Shown here piece after piece: positions 34,693-42,051 of a stretch of DNA of 64,000 nt. Each line of letters begins with the position of its first letter. Positions within the stretch are counted from its first letter, which is position 1. Source of the DNA: an uncultured Bacteroidota bacterium (GTDB taxonomy: Bacteria > Bacteroidota > Bacteroidia > Bacteroidales > Bacteroidaceae). The stretch is taken from assembly GCA_947168315.1 (NCBI GenBank), contig CAMVLL010000001.1, positions 1-64,000 of the forward strand, given 5' to 3'. The notes under the pieces were generated by a model, which was given only the letters and a program-made list of their open reading frames with translations, did no database searches and was not told the origin of the DNA. The position numbers and the translations under genes were made by a program.

Positions 34693-35457
34693 ATGTTTTT
34701 TGATTTTGGCATAAAAGACTTGGTCGACATATTACTGGTAGCATATATCTTGTACCAGACCTACCGACTGATGAAAGATTCCGGCTCTATCAACATCTTT
34801 ACCGGAGTGTTGATACTTATCGCCTTCTGGGTTGTCGTATCACAAGTGTTTGAGATGCGGTTGATGGGAGCCATCCTCGACAAGTTCATTAGCGTAGGTG
34901 CCATCGCACTGATTATTTTGTTCCAGGATGATATCCGGAAATTCCTCGTCCAGTTGGGATCACACAACCAGATTGGAAGTATTGTCAAGTTTTTCTCTCA
35001 TAACAAGAATGAAAAGATTGACCATTCCGACATCATGCCAATTGTCATGGCCTGTATGAGCATGAGTAAAGATAAGGTGGGAGCACTTATCGTCTTAGAG
35101 AAGTCGATGCCACTGAACGATATCATCCGTACTGGTGACGAGATTGATGCCAATGTCAACCAACGACTGATCGAGAATATCTTCTTTAAGAACAGTCCTC
35201 TGCACGATGGTGCCATGATTATCCGTAACAAACGAATCATCGCTGCAGGCTGTATCCTCCCCGTCTCACACGACATGGATATTCCAAAGGAACTGGGACT
35301 GCGCCACCGTGCCGCCATGGGTATCTCACAGGAGACCGACGCCATGGCCATCATTGTTTCGGAAGAGACTGGTGGCATCTCCATCGCTTATAAAGGACAG
35401 TTCCATTTGCATCTGACAGCAGAAGAGTTGGAACGAATGATTACCTCTGTAGAATAA
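34693..35457 (+). CDS. cdaA: Diadenylate cyclase CdaA (c-di-AMP synthase)
   Basis: The 254-residue protein has three N-terminal membrane helices (about 8-24, 36-52 and 60-78) and a DisA_N/DAC domain with the catalytic DGA at 172-174 (SPLHDGAMII) and RHR at 204-206 (LGLRHRAAMG). It makes cyclic di-AMP from two ATP at the inner membrane, a messenger controlling potassium, osmotic and wall homeostasis. The usual CdaR partner and glmM are not adjacent; folP takes that place. Confidence 0.93.
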   Translation: MFFDFGIKDLVDILLVAYILYQTYRLMKDSGSINIFTGVLILIAFWVVVSQVFEMRLMGAILDKFISVGAIALIILFQDDIRKFLVQLGSHNQIGSIVKFFSHNKNEKIDHSDIMPIVMACMSMSKDKVGALIVLEKSMPLNDIIRTGDEIDANVNQRLIENIFFKNSPLHDGAMIIRNKRIIAAGCILPVSHDMDIPKELGLRHRAAMGISQETDAMAIIVSEETGGISIAYKGQFHLHLTAEELERMITSVE

Positions 35458-35513
35458 GCCTTTGGGCGATATAAAAAATGCAAGTGTTTAGCCTTTTTAT
35501 GATAAATATTAGC

Positions 35514-35521
35514 TAAATTTG
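35514..35521 (+). promoter_or_regulatory. -7 element of pta-ackA
   Basis: TAAATTTG, 37 bp before the pta ATG. Confidence 0.6.
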
Positions 35522-35558
35522 CGGAAACCTTAGAAAATAATAATTAATAGATAGTATC

Positions 35559-36572
35559 ATGGATTTATTTACTCAACTCGTAGAACGTGCAAAGGCTAAC
35601 AAGCAACGCATCGTTCTTCCAGAAGGTACTGAAGAACGTACCTTGAAAGCAGCCGACCGTATTCTGGCTGAGGACATTGCTGACCTGACGATTATCGGTA
35701 ATACCGCTGAAATCAAGAAGTTGGCAGAAGAATGGGGATTGAAGCATCTCGATAAAGCGACAATTCTCGATCCGGAAACCAACCCGAAGAAAGAAGAATA
35801 TGCACAAGTATTGTGTGAGCTCCGTAAGAAAAAGGGAATGACCATTGAAGAAGCTCGCAAGAAAATGCTTGATCCTCTCTACTTAGGCTGTATGATCATC
35901 AAGATGGGTGAGGCAGACGGTCAGTTAGCTGGTGCACGCAACACAACTGGTGATGTTCTGCGTCCTGCTCTTCAGATTATTAAGACAGCTCCGGGTATCA
36001 CTTGCGTATCAGGTGGTATGATTCTGGTAACAGAAGCCAAAGAATATGGTGAGGATGGTGTAGTAGTGATAGGTGACGTAGCTGTAACCCCAATGCCGGA
36101 TGCAAACCAATTGGCTCAGATCGCTGTATGTACCGCACAAACTGCCAAAGCAGTTGCCGGTATTGAACCAAGAGTAGCTATGTTAAGCTTCTCAACAAAG
36201 GGTTCGGCAAAGCATGAGGTAGTCGACAAAGTGGTTGAAGCCTTGGCTATCGCAAAGGAAATGAATCCGAACCTTTTGGTGGATGGCGAATTGCAGGCTG
36301 ACGCCGCTCTGGTTCCAAGAGTAGGTGCTTCCAAAGCTCCGGGATCTCCAGTTGCCGGTAAAGCAAATGTACTCATCGTTCCTTGTCTGGAAGTAGGAAA
36401 CATCGCCTATAAGCTGGTTGAGCGTTTGGGACATGCTATCGCAGTTGGCCCAATCCTGCAAGGTATCGCACGCCCAGTGAACGACTTGTCACGCGGATGC
36501 TCTACAGAAGATGTATATAAGATGATCGCCATCACGGCAAACCAAGCTATTGCAGCAAAAGCAAATCAATAA
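35559..36572 (+). CDS. pta: Phosphate acetyltransferase
   Basis: The 337-residue short-form Pta (no N-terminal DRTGG or BioD-like regions) has IVLPEGTEERTLKAADRIL, GMIILVTEAKEYGEDGV, SFSTKGSAKHEVVDKV, DGELQADAALVPRVGASKAPGS-type segments and GPILQGIARPVNDLSRGC. It converts acetyl-CoA and phosphate to acetyl phosphate. With the following ackA it forms the acetate-producing, ATP-yielding branch of fermentation. Confidence 0.96.
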   Translation: MDLFTQLVERAKANKQRIVLPEGTEERTLKAADRILAEDIADLTIIGNTAEIKKLAEEWGLKHLDKATILDPETNPKKEEYAQVLCELRKKKGMTIEEARKKMLDPLYLGCMIIKMGEADGQLAGARNTTGDVLRPALQIIKTAPGITCVSGGMILVTEAKEYGEDGVVVIGDVAVTPMPDANQLAQIAVCTAQTAKAVAGIEPRVAMLSFSTKGSAKHEVVDKVVEALAIAKEMNPNLLVDGELQADAALVPRVGASKAPGSPVAGKANVLIVPCLEVGNIAYKLVERLGHAIAVGPILQGIARPVNDLSRGCSTEDVYKMIAITANQAIAAKANQ

Positions 36573-36593
36573 TTAACCAGAAAATAGATCAAT

Positions 36594-37805
36594 ATGAAGA
36601 TATTAGTATTAAACTGTGGAAGTTCATCCATCAAGTATAAGTTGTTCGACATGGATTCGAACAAGGTCATTGCTAAAGGTGGTGTAGAAAAACTGGGTAT
36701 GCCTGGAGCATTCCTTGAGCTTAAATTGCCAAATGGTGAGAAGGTCTTAATCGAGAAGGAGATGCAGGAACATACAGCCGGTGTGGAATTTATCTTGGAG
36801 AATTTGTTACACCCTGTACATGGTGCCATCAAATCATTGGATGAGATCGATGCTGTAGGTCATCGTATCGTTCACGGTGGTGAGCATTTCAACCAGTCCG
36901 TACTCCTTGATGAGAAGATGTTGGAAGTTATCGAGTCTTGCAATGACTTAGCTCCGTTGCACAATCCTGCAAACCTAAAGGGTGTTGCCGCTATCAGCAA
37001 GACCATGCCGAAAGTTCCTCAGGTCGGTGTCTTTGATACGGCTTTCCATCAGACCATGCCGAAATATGCTTATCTCTATGCTATCCCATACGAACTATAC
37101 AAAAAATATGGCATCCGTCGTTATGGCTTCCACGGAACATCCCACCGTTATGTATCCAAACGGGTATGCGAATATTTGGGTATCAAACAAGAAGGTACAC
37201 GCATCATCACTTGCCACATCGGTAACGGCGCTTCTATCGCAGCTGTGAAGGATGGCAAATGTATTGATACGTCAATGGGATTAACTCCACTGGAAGGATG
37301 TATCATGGGAACTCGTAGTGGTGACATCGATCCGGGAGCTATCATTTATATGATGAGCAAACTTGGTTTGGACACAAATGGAATTTCTGATTTGCTGAAC
37401 AAGAAGTCGGGTATGCTGGGTGTTTCCGGCGTATCTTCCGATATGCGTGAGATTGAGGATGCGATTGTTGAAGGTAATAAACAGTGTGTTTTAGCTGAGG
37501 AGATGTATTTCTACCGCATTCGTAAGTACATCGGTGCATACGCTGCAGCCATGGGTGGTGTTGATATCATCGTCTTTGCAGGTGGTGTTGGTGAGAACCA
37601 GTGGAACTCTCGTGAATTCTCTTGCGAAGGTCTGGATTTCTTGGGCGTTAAGATTGATAAGGAGTTCAACCGTACTATCTGGCGCAGCACATTGCGCGAG
37701 GCTGTAGTATCTACTCCTGATTCTAAGGTGAAGGTTGTCGTTATCCCTACCGACGAGGAACTGATGATTGCAACAGATACCATGGATATCTTGAAGAAAC
37801 TTTGA
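36594..37805 (+). CDS. ackA: Acetate kinase
   Basis: The 403-residue protein has the ASKHA-fold motifs of acetate kinase: LVLNCGSSSIKYKLF, VGHRIVHGGEHF, VFDTAFHQTMP, YGFHGTSHRYV, CHIGNGASIAAVKDGKC, DTSMGLTPLEGCIMGTRSGDIDPG and FAGGVGENQWNSRE. It makes ATP and acetate from acetyl phosphate. The gene is 21 bp downstream of pta. Confidence 0.97.
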   Translation: MKILVLNCGSSSIKYKLFDMDSNKVIAKGGVEKLGMPGAFLELKLPNGEKVLIEKEMQEHTAGVEFILENLLHPVHGAIKSLDEIDAVGHRIVHGGEHFNQSVLLDEKMLEVIESCNDLAPLHNPANLKGVAAISKTMPKVPQVGVFDTAFHQTMPKYAYLYAIPYELYKKYGIRRYGFHGTSHRYVSKRVCEYLGIKQEGTRIITCHIGNGASIAAVKDGKCIDTSMGLTPLEGCIMGTRSGDIDPGAIIYMMSKLGLDTNGISDLLNKKSGMLGVSGVSSDMREIEDAIVEGNKQCVLAEEMYFYRIRKYIGAYAAAMGGVDIIVFAGGVGENQWNSREFSCEGLDFLGVKIDKEFNRTIWRSTLREAVVSTPDSKVKVVVIPTDEELMIATDTMDILKKL

Positions 37806-37829
37806 TCAAACAGATTATTTCCTATACAA

Positions 37830-37860
37830 TAAAGGCGTGTCAATCGATACGCCATTATTA
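37830..37860 (+). terminator. Weak terminator-like hairpin after ackA
   Basis: AAAGGCGTGTC-AATC-GATACGCCATT forms an 8-bp stem with one G-T pair, about 25 bp past ackA. The T-run is interrupted (ATTATTATTTA), so efficiency is uncertain. Confidence 0.5.
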
Positions 37861-37919
37861 TTTATAAAGTATTCATCCTTCCCCCATACGTCATTAAATT
37901 CCCATATTCCACCCTACCC

Positions 37920-38004
37920 TTTCAAAAACTCGACGTTTGGCTTCAGAAACTTGATATTTCTGTGCAAAAACTCGAAGATCATCGTGCAAAAACACGATGA
38001 TTGA
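37920..38004. repeat. Degenerate 21-bp tandem repeat, locus 2 (four units)
   Basis: Units TTTCAAAAACTCGACGTTTGG, CTTCAGAAACTTGATATTTC and two GTGCAAAAACnCGA units are in tandem, related to the array at 12261-12365. It lies between ackA and the 3' end of lpxH, which are convergent. Confidence 0.65.
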
Positions 38005-38066
38005 AAAACAAAATATGGTGAGAAAAAGTAAAAACTCAACAATGACAACTGTAAAGCAAGAAAGTA

Positions 38067-38834
38067 CTATTCGAACTTCGTTTCTCCTTCTACATATTGT
38101 TCGAGGAAGAGATGCTCACCATCAAAAACCGCAAACGAATAGCTCTTGATCCAATCCCCTAAGATCAGCATTCGGGATGCCTCCGTTAACATCAGGTCGA
38201 GCATGATATGACGATGTCCATAGATAAAATAGTTGATATTCGGATGGTTGCTCAGATAATCTTTTGAGAACCGAACCAACGGCTCTTTCTCCTCCCCTTG
38301 GAAAGGAGGCTCCATCTCGTTCTCTCGTTTCAGTCGACTATGCTTTGCCCACGCCAAACCGAAGTCGATTCCCCAACGCGGATGAATCATCGAGAACAAT
38401 TTGATAAGTGTCTTGTTATGAAAGATACTTCGGAGAATCTTAAACTGACGATCATCATCGCCAAGTCCATCTCCATGGGCTATAAAGAACTCCTTGCCGT
38501 CAATCTCACAAGTAAAGGAGGTGCGATGCAGGATGACTCCACACTCTTTTTGCAAATAATCTCCGCACCAGATATCATGATTGCCCGTGAAGAAATGTAC
38601 CTCCACGCCCAAGTCCGTAAGTTCGGATATTTTCCCCAGGAAACGAGTAAAACCTTTTGGCACAGTCAACTTATATTCGAACCAAAAGTCGAACATATCG
38701 CCGAGCAAGTAAACAGCTGATGCCGTATGCTTGATACTGTCCAGGAAGTTAACCAACCTGCGTTCCTGGTTCCGTGAATGTGCAATAGCACGTGAGCCTA
38801 AATGGGCGTCCGAGAGGAAATATACATTCTTCAT
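38067..38834 (-). CDS. lpxH: UDP-2,3-diacylglucosamine diphosphatase (LpxH-type)
   Basis: The 255-residue calcineurin-like phosphoesterase has the metal motifs FLSDAHLGS, LLGDMFDFWFEY, FFTGNHDIWCGDYL, FIAHGDGLGDDDRQFK and YGHRHIMLD. It hydrolyses UDP-2,3-diacylglucosamine to lipid X in lipid A synthesis at the inner membrane surface. It is the last gene of a minus-strand run and starts 1 bp after the DUF59 gene. lpxB lies at 61.7 kb in the same window. Confidence 0.92.
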   Translation of the reverse strand: MKNVYFLSDAHLGSRAIAHSRNQERRLVNFLDSIKHTASAVYLLGDMFDFWFEYKLTVPKGFTRFLGKISELTDLGVEVHFFTGNHDIWCGDYLQKECGVILHRTSFTCEIDGKEFFIAHGDGLGDDDRQFKILRSIFHNKTLIKLFSMIHPRWGIDFGLAWAKHSRLKRENEMEPPFQGEEKEPLVRFSKDYLSNHPNINYFIYGHRHIMLDLMLTEASRMLILGDWIKSYSFAVFDGEHLFLEQYVEGETKFE

Positions 38835-38835
38835 A

Positions 38836-39156
38836 TTAAATAAAACCTAAATCAAGTTTGGCTTCCTCACTCATCATATCTTTATTCCACTCCGGTTCAA
38901 AAACCAGATTGATATCAGTCTGCTTGATACCTTCGATGGAGTCCACTTTCTGGCGAACATCCTCCACAATAAAGTCGGCGGCCGGACAGTTTGGAGCCGT
39001 CATCGTCATATCGATCTCTACCGAGAGGTCCTCGTTTACCTCAATGCGGTAGATCAATCCTAAATCATACACATTTACTGGGATTTCGGGATCGTAAACC
39101 GTCTTGAGCATCCGCACAATCTTTTCTTCCAAGTCCAAACGTATATTTTCGTCCAT
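38836..39156 (-). CDS. MIP18/DUF59 family iron-sulfur assembly protein
   Basis: The 106-residue protein has the DUF59 core TVYDPEIPVNVYDLGLIYRIEV and MTMTAPNCPAADFIVEDVRQKV with the conserved Cys in NCPA. Relatives (SufT, PaaD, MIP18) help target or assemble Fe-S clusters. It is 1 bp upstream of lpxH and 38 bp after radC. A -7 element in the gap suggests it may also be transcribed separately. Confidence 0.88.
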   Translation of the reverse strand: MDENIRLDLEEKIVRMLKTVYDPEIPVNVYDLGLIYRIEVNEDLSVEIDMTMTAPNCPAADFIVEDVRQKVDSIEGIKQTDINLVFEPEWNKDMMSEEAKLDLGFI

Positions 39157-39178
39157 ACTCCTTTATTTAATGATGTTA

Positions 39179-39186
39179 CAAATATA
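39179..39186 (-). promoter_or_regulatory. -7 element before the DUF59-lpxH pair
   Basis: Minus strand TATATTTG, 22 bp before the DUF59 ATG, between it and the radC stop. Confidence 0.5.
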
Positions 39187-39194
39187 ATCAAATT

Positions 39195-39881
39195 CTATAA
39201 TCTTCCTTCATCTGCGTAACTATAAAAATTTCCGTCCGTCACGATGACGTGGTCGATTAGTCGAAGGCTCATGACCTCGGCCGACCTACGCAACTGCTCC
39301 GTCAAACGGTCATCCTCCCTACTTGGCCGCAGATTTCCCGACGGATGATTATGACAAAGCACCATCGACACCGCTTTTTTGAGTAAAGCCTCACGAAGGA
39401 TGCAGCGCACATCGACCGCGGTAGCGACCAGTCCGCCTCGACTCATACGCACCTTGTCAATCACTTTTGCTGCCTGGTTCAGCAACAAGATCCAACATTC
39501 CTCCACCGACAAATCGCTCATCAAGGGATAAAAACAGTCGTACACATCTTTCGATGTCTTGATCGTTACTCGATCATGGATATCTTCCTTACGTCGCTTA
39601 CCCAACTCGACTGCCGCCAGAATAGTTATAGCTTTGGCCTGACCGATTCCTTTATATTGGCAAAGCTCATCAACAGAGCATTTGCCCAATTCCCTCAAAC
39701 TGTTATGTACATCACCCAAAAGGCGTCGCATCAACTCGACGGCAGACTCTTCGCCATTGCCCGAACCAATCAGGATTGCCAACAACTCAGCATTCGACAA
39801 GGCCGAAGCACCATTCATCATCATTTTTTCACGCGGGCGATCCTCCTCTGCCCATTCTCGAATAGTTAGTTTATCTATCAT
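39195..39881 (-). CDS. radC: RadC family JAB1/MPN metalloprotein
   Basis: The 228-residue protein has a helix-hairpin-helix-like N-terminal region (SNAELLAILIGSG, CQYKGIGQAKAITILAAVELGKR) and a JAB domain with the zinc motif MVLCHNHPSGNLRPSREDDRLT and a glutamate-bearing strand (VEECWILLLNQ). Its historic link to DNA repair is doubtful and the biological role is unsettled. It follows the glycosyltransferase gene by 6 bp. Confidence 0.93.
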   Translation of the reverse strand: MIDKLTIREWAEEDRPREKMMMNGASALSNAELLAILIGSGNGEESAVELMRRLLGDVHNSLRELGKCSVDELCQYKGIGQAKAITILAAVELGKRRKEDIHDRVTIKTSKDVYDCFYPLMSDLSVEECWILLLNQAAKVIDKVRMSRGGLVATAVDVRCILREALLKKAVSMVLCHNHPSGNLRPSREDDRLTEQLRRSAEVMSLRLIDHVIVTDGNFYSYADEGRL

Positions 39882-39887
39882 AGTTAT

Positions 39888-40877
39888 TTATTTATAAAAG
39901 GTCTTTTCAAAGGCGGCGAACTCATCTTTTCCCTTCACGCACCGTCGCCACCAGGCTAAGATGAATCCACTTCCGTACCCGACAAGCTGGATGAACGAGG
40001 CAGCCACCGAGAGACATCCGATACGAATGCTCTTATTGCGAATGCTCGCATCTATAAAGATGAGAAGGATAAACAATAAAATTGGGAGTAAGCACCATAG
40101 GCACCAAAGCGAGCCGAGCAACAACACCAACAACCCCACCGTAAAAGCTGCCGGCAGGAGGTGTACCACCTTGAGCGACTCAGGATATTTCTTATATAAG
40201 TTGATGCGGGCTATCCCAGAGTTATGTACTTGCTTGAAGAATTTCCGGAAGTCCGTCCGCCGTTTATGCCAGACCCACGCTTCCGGGAACAGCCGACAAC
40301 AGTATCCATTTTTAAAGATGCGGATACTGAAGTCGATATCCTCACCAAAGCGCATCTTCGAGAAGCCACCTAACGCTTGATAAGCCTCAGCACGAACGCC
40401 CATGTTAAAGCTTCGCGGATAGAACTTATCCATTTTCTTCTTTCCTCCTCGTATTCCGCCAGTCGTAAAGAATGAAGTCATCGCATAGTTTATCGCCTTT
40501 TGTATATCCGAGAATGAGCTGTGGGCACGATCTGGACCGCCAAAAGCATCCGCTGGCTCACGGTTCAACTCCGCTTCGACCGCCTCGAGATAAGTGGGTG
40601 GAACAATGCAATCTGAATCAAGGATCAACAGATACTCACCCTCTGCTCTTTCAGCACCGTAATTGCGTGTCTGTCCAGGCCCGGAATTAGGTTTCACAAA
40701 ATATTTTATGGACAATAAATCATCATATTTCTCCACGATATCCTTGCAAGGAACGGCCGATCCATCCTCAATGACGAGCACCTCGAAGTCGCGGAACGTT
40801 TGGTGCGTCAAACTATCGAGCAGTTCGTCCACTTCTTCCGGACGGTTATATACTGGAATAATGAAAGAATACTTCAT
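39888..40877 (-). CDS. Family 2 glycosyltransferase, membrane anchored
   Basis: The 329-residue protein has a GT-A fold: YSFIIPVYNRPEEVDELLDSL, FEVLVIEDGSA, GPGQTRNYGAERAEGEYLLILDSDCIVPP (DxD as DSD) and an acceptor region GEDIDFSIRIFKNGY, followed by the conserved W-H-KRR segment. Two membrane helices lie near residues 245-275 and one near 285-305. It probably transfers a sugar to a lipid-linked or surface glycan precursor at the inner membrane; donor and acceptor are unknown. Confidence 0.88.
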   Translation of the reverse strand: MKYSFIIPVYNRPEEVDELLDSLTHQTFRDFEVLVIEDGSAVPCKDIVEKYDDLLSIKYFVKPNSGPGQTRNYGAERAEGEYLLILDSDCIVPPTYLEAVEAELNREPADAFGGPDRAHSSFSDIQKAINYAMTSFFTTGGIRGGKKKMDKFYPRSFNMGVRAEAYQALGGFSKMRFGEDIDFSIRIFKNGYCCRLFPEAWVWHKRRTDFRKFFKQVHNSGIARINLYKKYPESLKVVHLLPAAFTVGLLVLLLGSLWCLWCLLPILLFILLIFIDASIRNKSIRIGCLSVAASFIQLVGYGSGFILAWWRRCVKGKDEFAAFEKTFYK

Positions 40878-40912
40878 AATTTAGTATTTAGTTTGCTTGG
40901 GGGCAAAGGAAC

Positions 40913-40946
40913 AAAAAAAGGTGGAACTTGCAAAAAGTTCCACCTT
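40913..40946 (-). terminator. Terminator after efp
   Basis: Minus strand AAGGTGGAACTT-TTTGC-AAGTTCCACCTT followed by a T run, 20 bp past the efp stop. Confidence 0.88.
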
Positions 40947-40965
40947 AATCTTATTTAAAGAACTG

Positions 40966-41529
40966 TTATTTCACGCGGCCAACATATGAACCATCACGAG
41001 TATCAATTTCGATGGTTTCACCTTCGTTGATGAACAAAGGAACGCGAACTTCAGCACCGCACTCTACAGTAGCAGGTTTCAGTGTGTTTGTAGCAGTATC
41101 ACCCTTCAAGCCCGGTTCAGTATAAGTCACTTTCTGTTGTACTTTGATAGGCAGGTCAGCGAACAAGACAGTTTCAGTAGAAGCATCCGAAACCACATCA
41201 ACCACCATACCTTCGAGCAGGAAGTTCACACCATTGATAATTTTACCTGAGATAGGCACCTGGTCGTAAGTCTCCTGGTTCATGAAGATATAATCATCTC
41301 CATCCTTATAAAGGAACTGATAAGGGCGACGCTCTACGCGTACATCCTCCAACTTCTCACCGATATTGAAACGGCGTTCCAAAACATAGCCATCCACAAC
41401 ATCTTTCAGCTTCGTACGCATGAAGGTGTTACCTTTACCTGGTTTTACATGCAGGAAGTCGATGCAGAAATACAACTTTCCATCCATGCGGATCGCTGTT
41501 CCGATTTTAATGTCTTGAGCATTAATCAT
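40966..41529 (-). CDS. efp: Translation elongation factor P
   Basis: From ATG 41529 the protein has 187 residues (MINAQDIKIGTAIRMDGK...). EF-P features are the N-terminal KOW-like domain with the modifiable Lys loop LHVKPGKGNTFMRTKL, RRPYQFLYKDGDDYIFMNQETYDQ, and the C-terminal GDTATNTLKPATVECGAEVRVPLFINEGETIEIDTRDGSY-type domain (split here for length). It relieves ribosome stalling at proline runs. A longer frame starts upstream at 41751, but it would overlap rpmH antisense and precede the promoter at 41569-41600, so I reject it. Confidence 0.95.
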   Translation of the reverse strand: MINAQDIKIGTAIRMDGKLYFCIDFLHVKPGKGNTFMRTKLKDVVDGYVLERRFNIGEKLEDVRVERRPYQFLYKDGDDYIFMNQETYDQVPISGKIINGVNFLLEGMVVDVVSDASTETVLFADLPIKVQQKVTYTEPGLKGDTATNTLKPATVECGAEVRVPLFINEGETIEIDTRDGSYVGRVK

Positions 41530-41568
41530 ACTTATTCTAATTAAATTATTATTGATTCTATTTCGACA

Positions 41569-41600
41569 CAAAAGTAATGGATTCCAAGAAAAAACGCAAA
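41569..41600 (-). promoter_or_regulatory. Promoter of efp
   Basis: Minus strand TTTG at 41597-41600 and TACTTTTG at 41569-41576, spaced by 20 bp, 39 bp before the ATG. Confidence 0.75.
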
Positions 41601-41629
41601 AAGAATTACGTAAATTTACAAGAAATCTT

Positions 41630-41658
41630 TGGTTATTAAAAAAAAGTCCGTAATTTTG
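41630..41658 (+). promoter_or_regulatory. Promoter of rpmH
   Basis: TTTG at 41630-41633 and TAATTTTG at 41651-41658, spaced by 17 bp, 45 bp before the rpmH ATG. It is divergent from the efp promoter. Confidence 0.6.
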
Positions 41659-41703
41659 CAGCCCGTTATGACGTGAAATATAAAACAATAAAAAGATAAA
41701 GCA

Positions 41704-41859
41704 ATGAAAAGAACATTCCAACCCTCTAACAGAAAGAGAAAGAACAAACACGGTTTCCGTGAGAGAATGGCTACAGCTAACGGTCGCCGCGTTTTGGCAA
41801 GCCGTCGTGCTAAAGGTCGTAAGAAATTAACTGTATCTGACGAAGTTCACGGAAAATAA
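41704..41859 (+). CDS. rpmH: Large ribosomal subunit protein L34
   Basis: The 51-codon gene encodes [20 protein letters not shown], then [20 protein letters not shown], ending [11 protein letters not shown], the full L34 sequence pattern. It is a small basic protein of the 50S subunit. Unlike in many bacteria, dnaA is not adjacent; efp is divergent and a terminator follows directly. Confidence 0.97.
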   Translation: MKRTFQPSNRKRKNKHGFRERMATANGRRVLASRRAKGRKKLTVSDEVHGK

Positions 41860-41876
41860 TCCGTTGACTTGAAAGA

Positions 41877-41921
41877 AATAAGATGGGAGAAGAACGAATC
41901 GTTCCTCTCCCATCTTATTTT
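41877..41921 (+). terminator. Terminator after rpmH
   Basis: A 14-bp perfect stem (AATAAGATGGGAGA / TCTCCCATCTTATT) starts 18 bp after the L34 stop and ends in TTTTAT. Confidence 0.88.
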
Positions 41922-42022
41922 ATATCAGCAATAAACCATACCCGAATTGTCTTTTATTCCCCCTCGGTCAAAGTCTTTCGTTATTTGATTTATTTTTTAT
42001 TACTTTTTTCATTGAAATCTAT

Positions 42023-42030
42023 TATATTTG
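42023..42030 (+). promoter_or_regulatory. -7 element of the fructan operon
   Basis: TATATTTG, 21 bp before the GH32 ATG. Confidence 0.6.
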
Positions 42031-42051
42031 TCGTAAACAAATAATAATACC

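Noticed and set aside
39195-39881. radC as a mark of a genomic island or prophage
   Set aside because: Neighbours are core genes (lpxH, DUF59, glycosyltransferase, efp), with no integrase, att-like repeats or phage genes.
41530-41751. Extended N-terminus for efp
   Set aside because: It would add 74 residues absent from EF-P, lie antisense to rpmH and precede a well-formed promoter.
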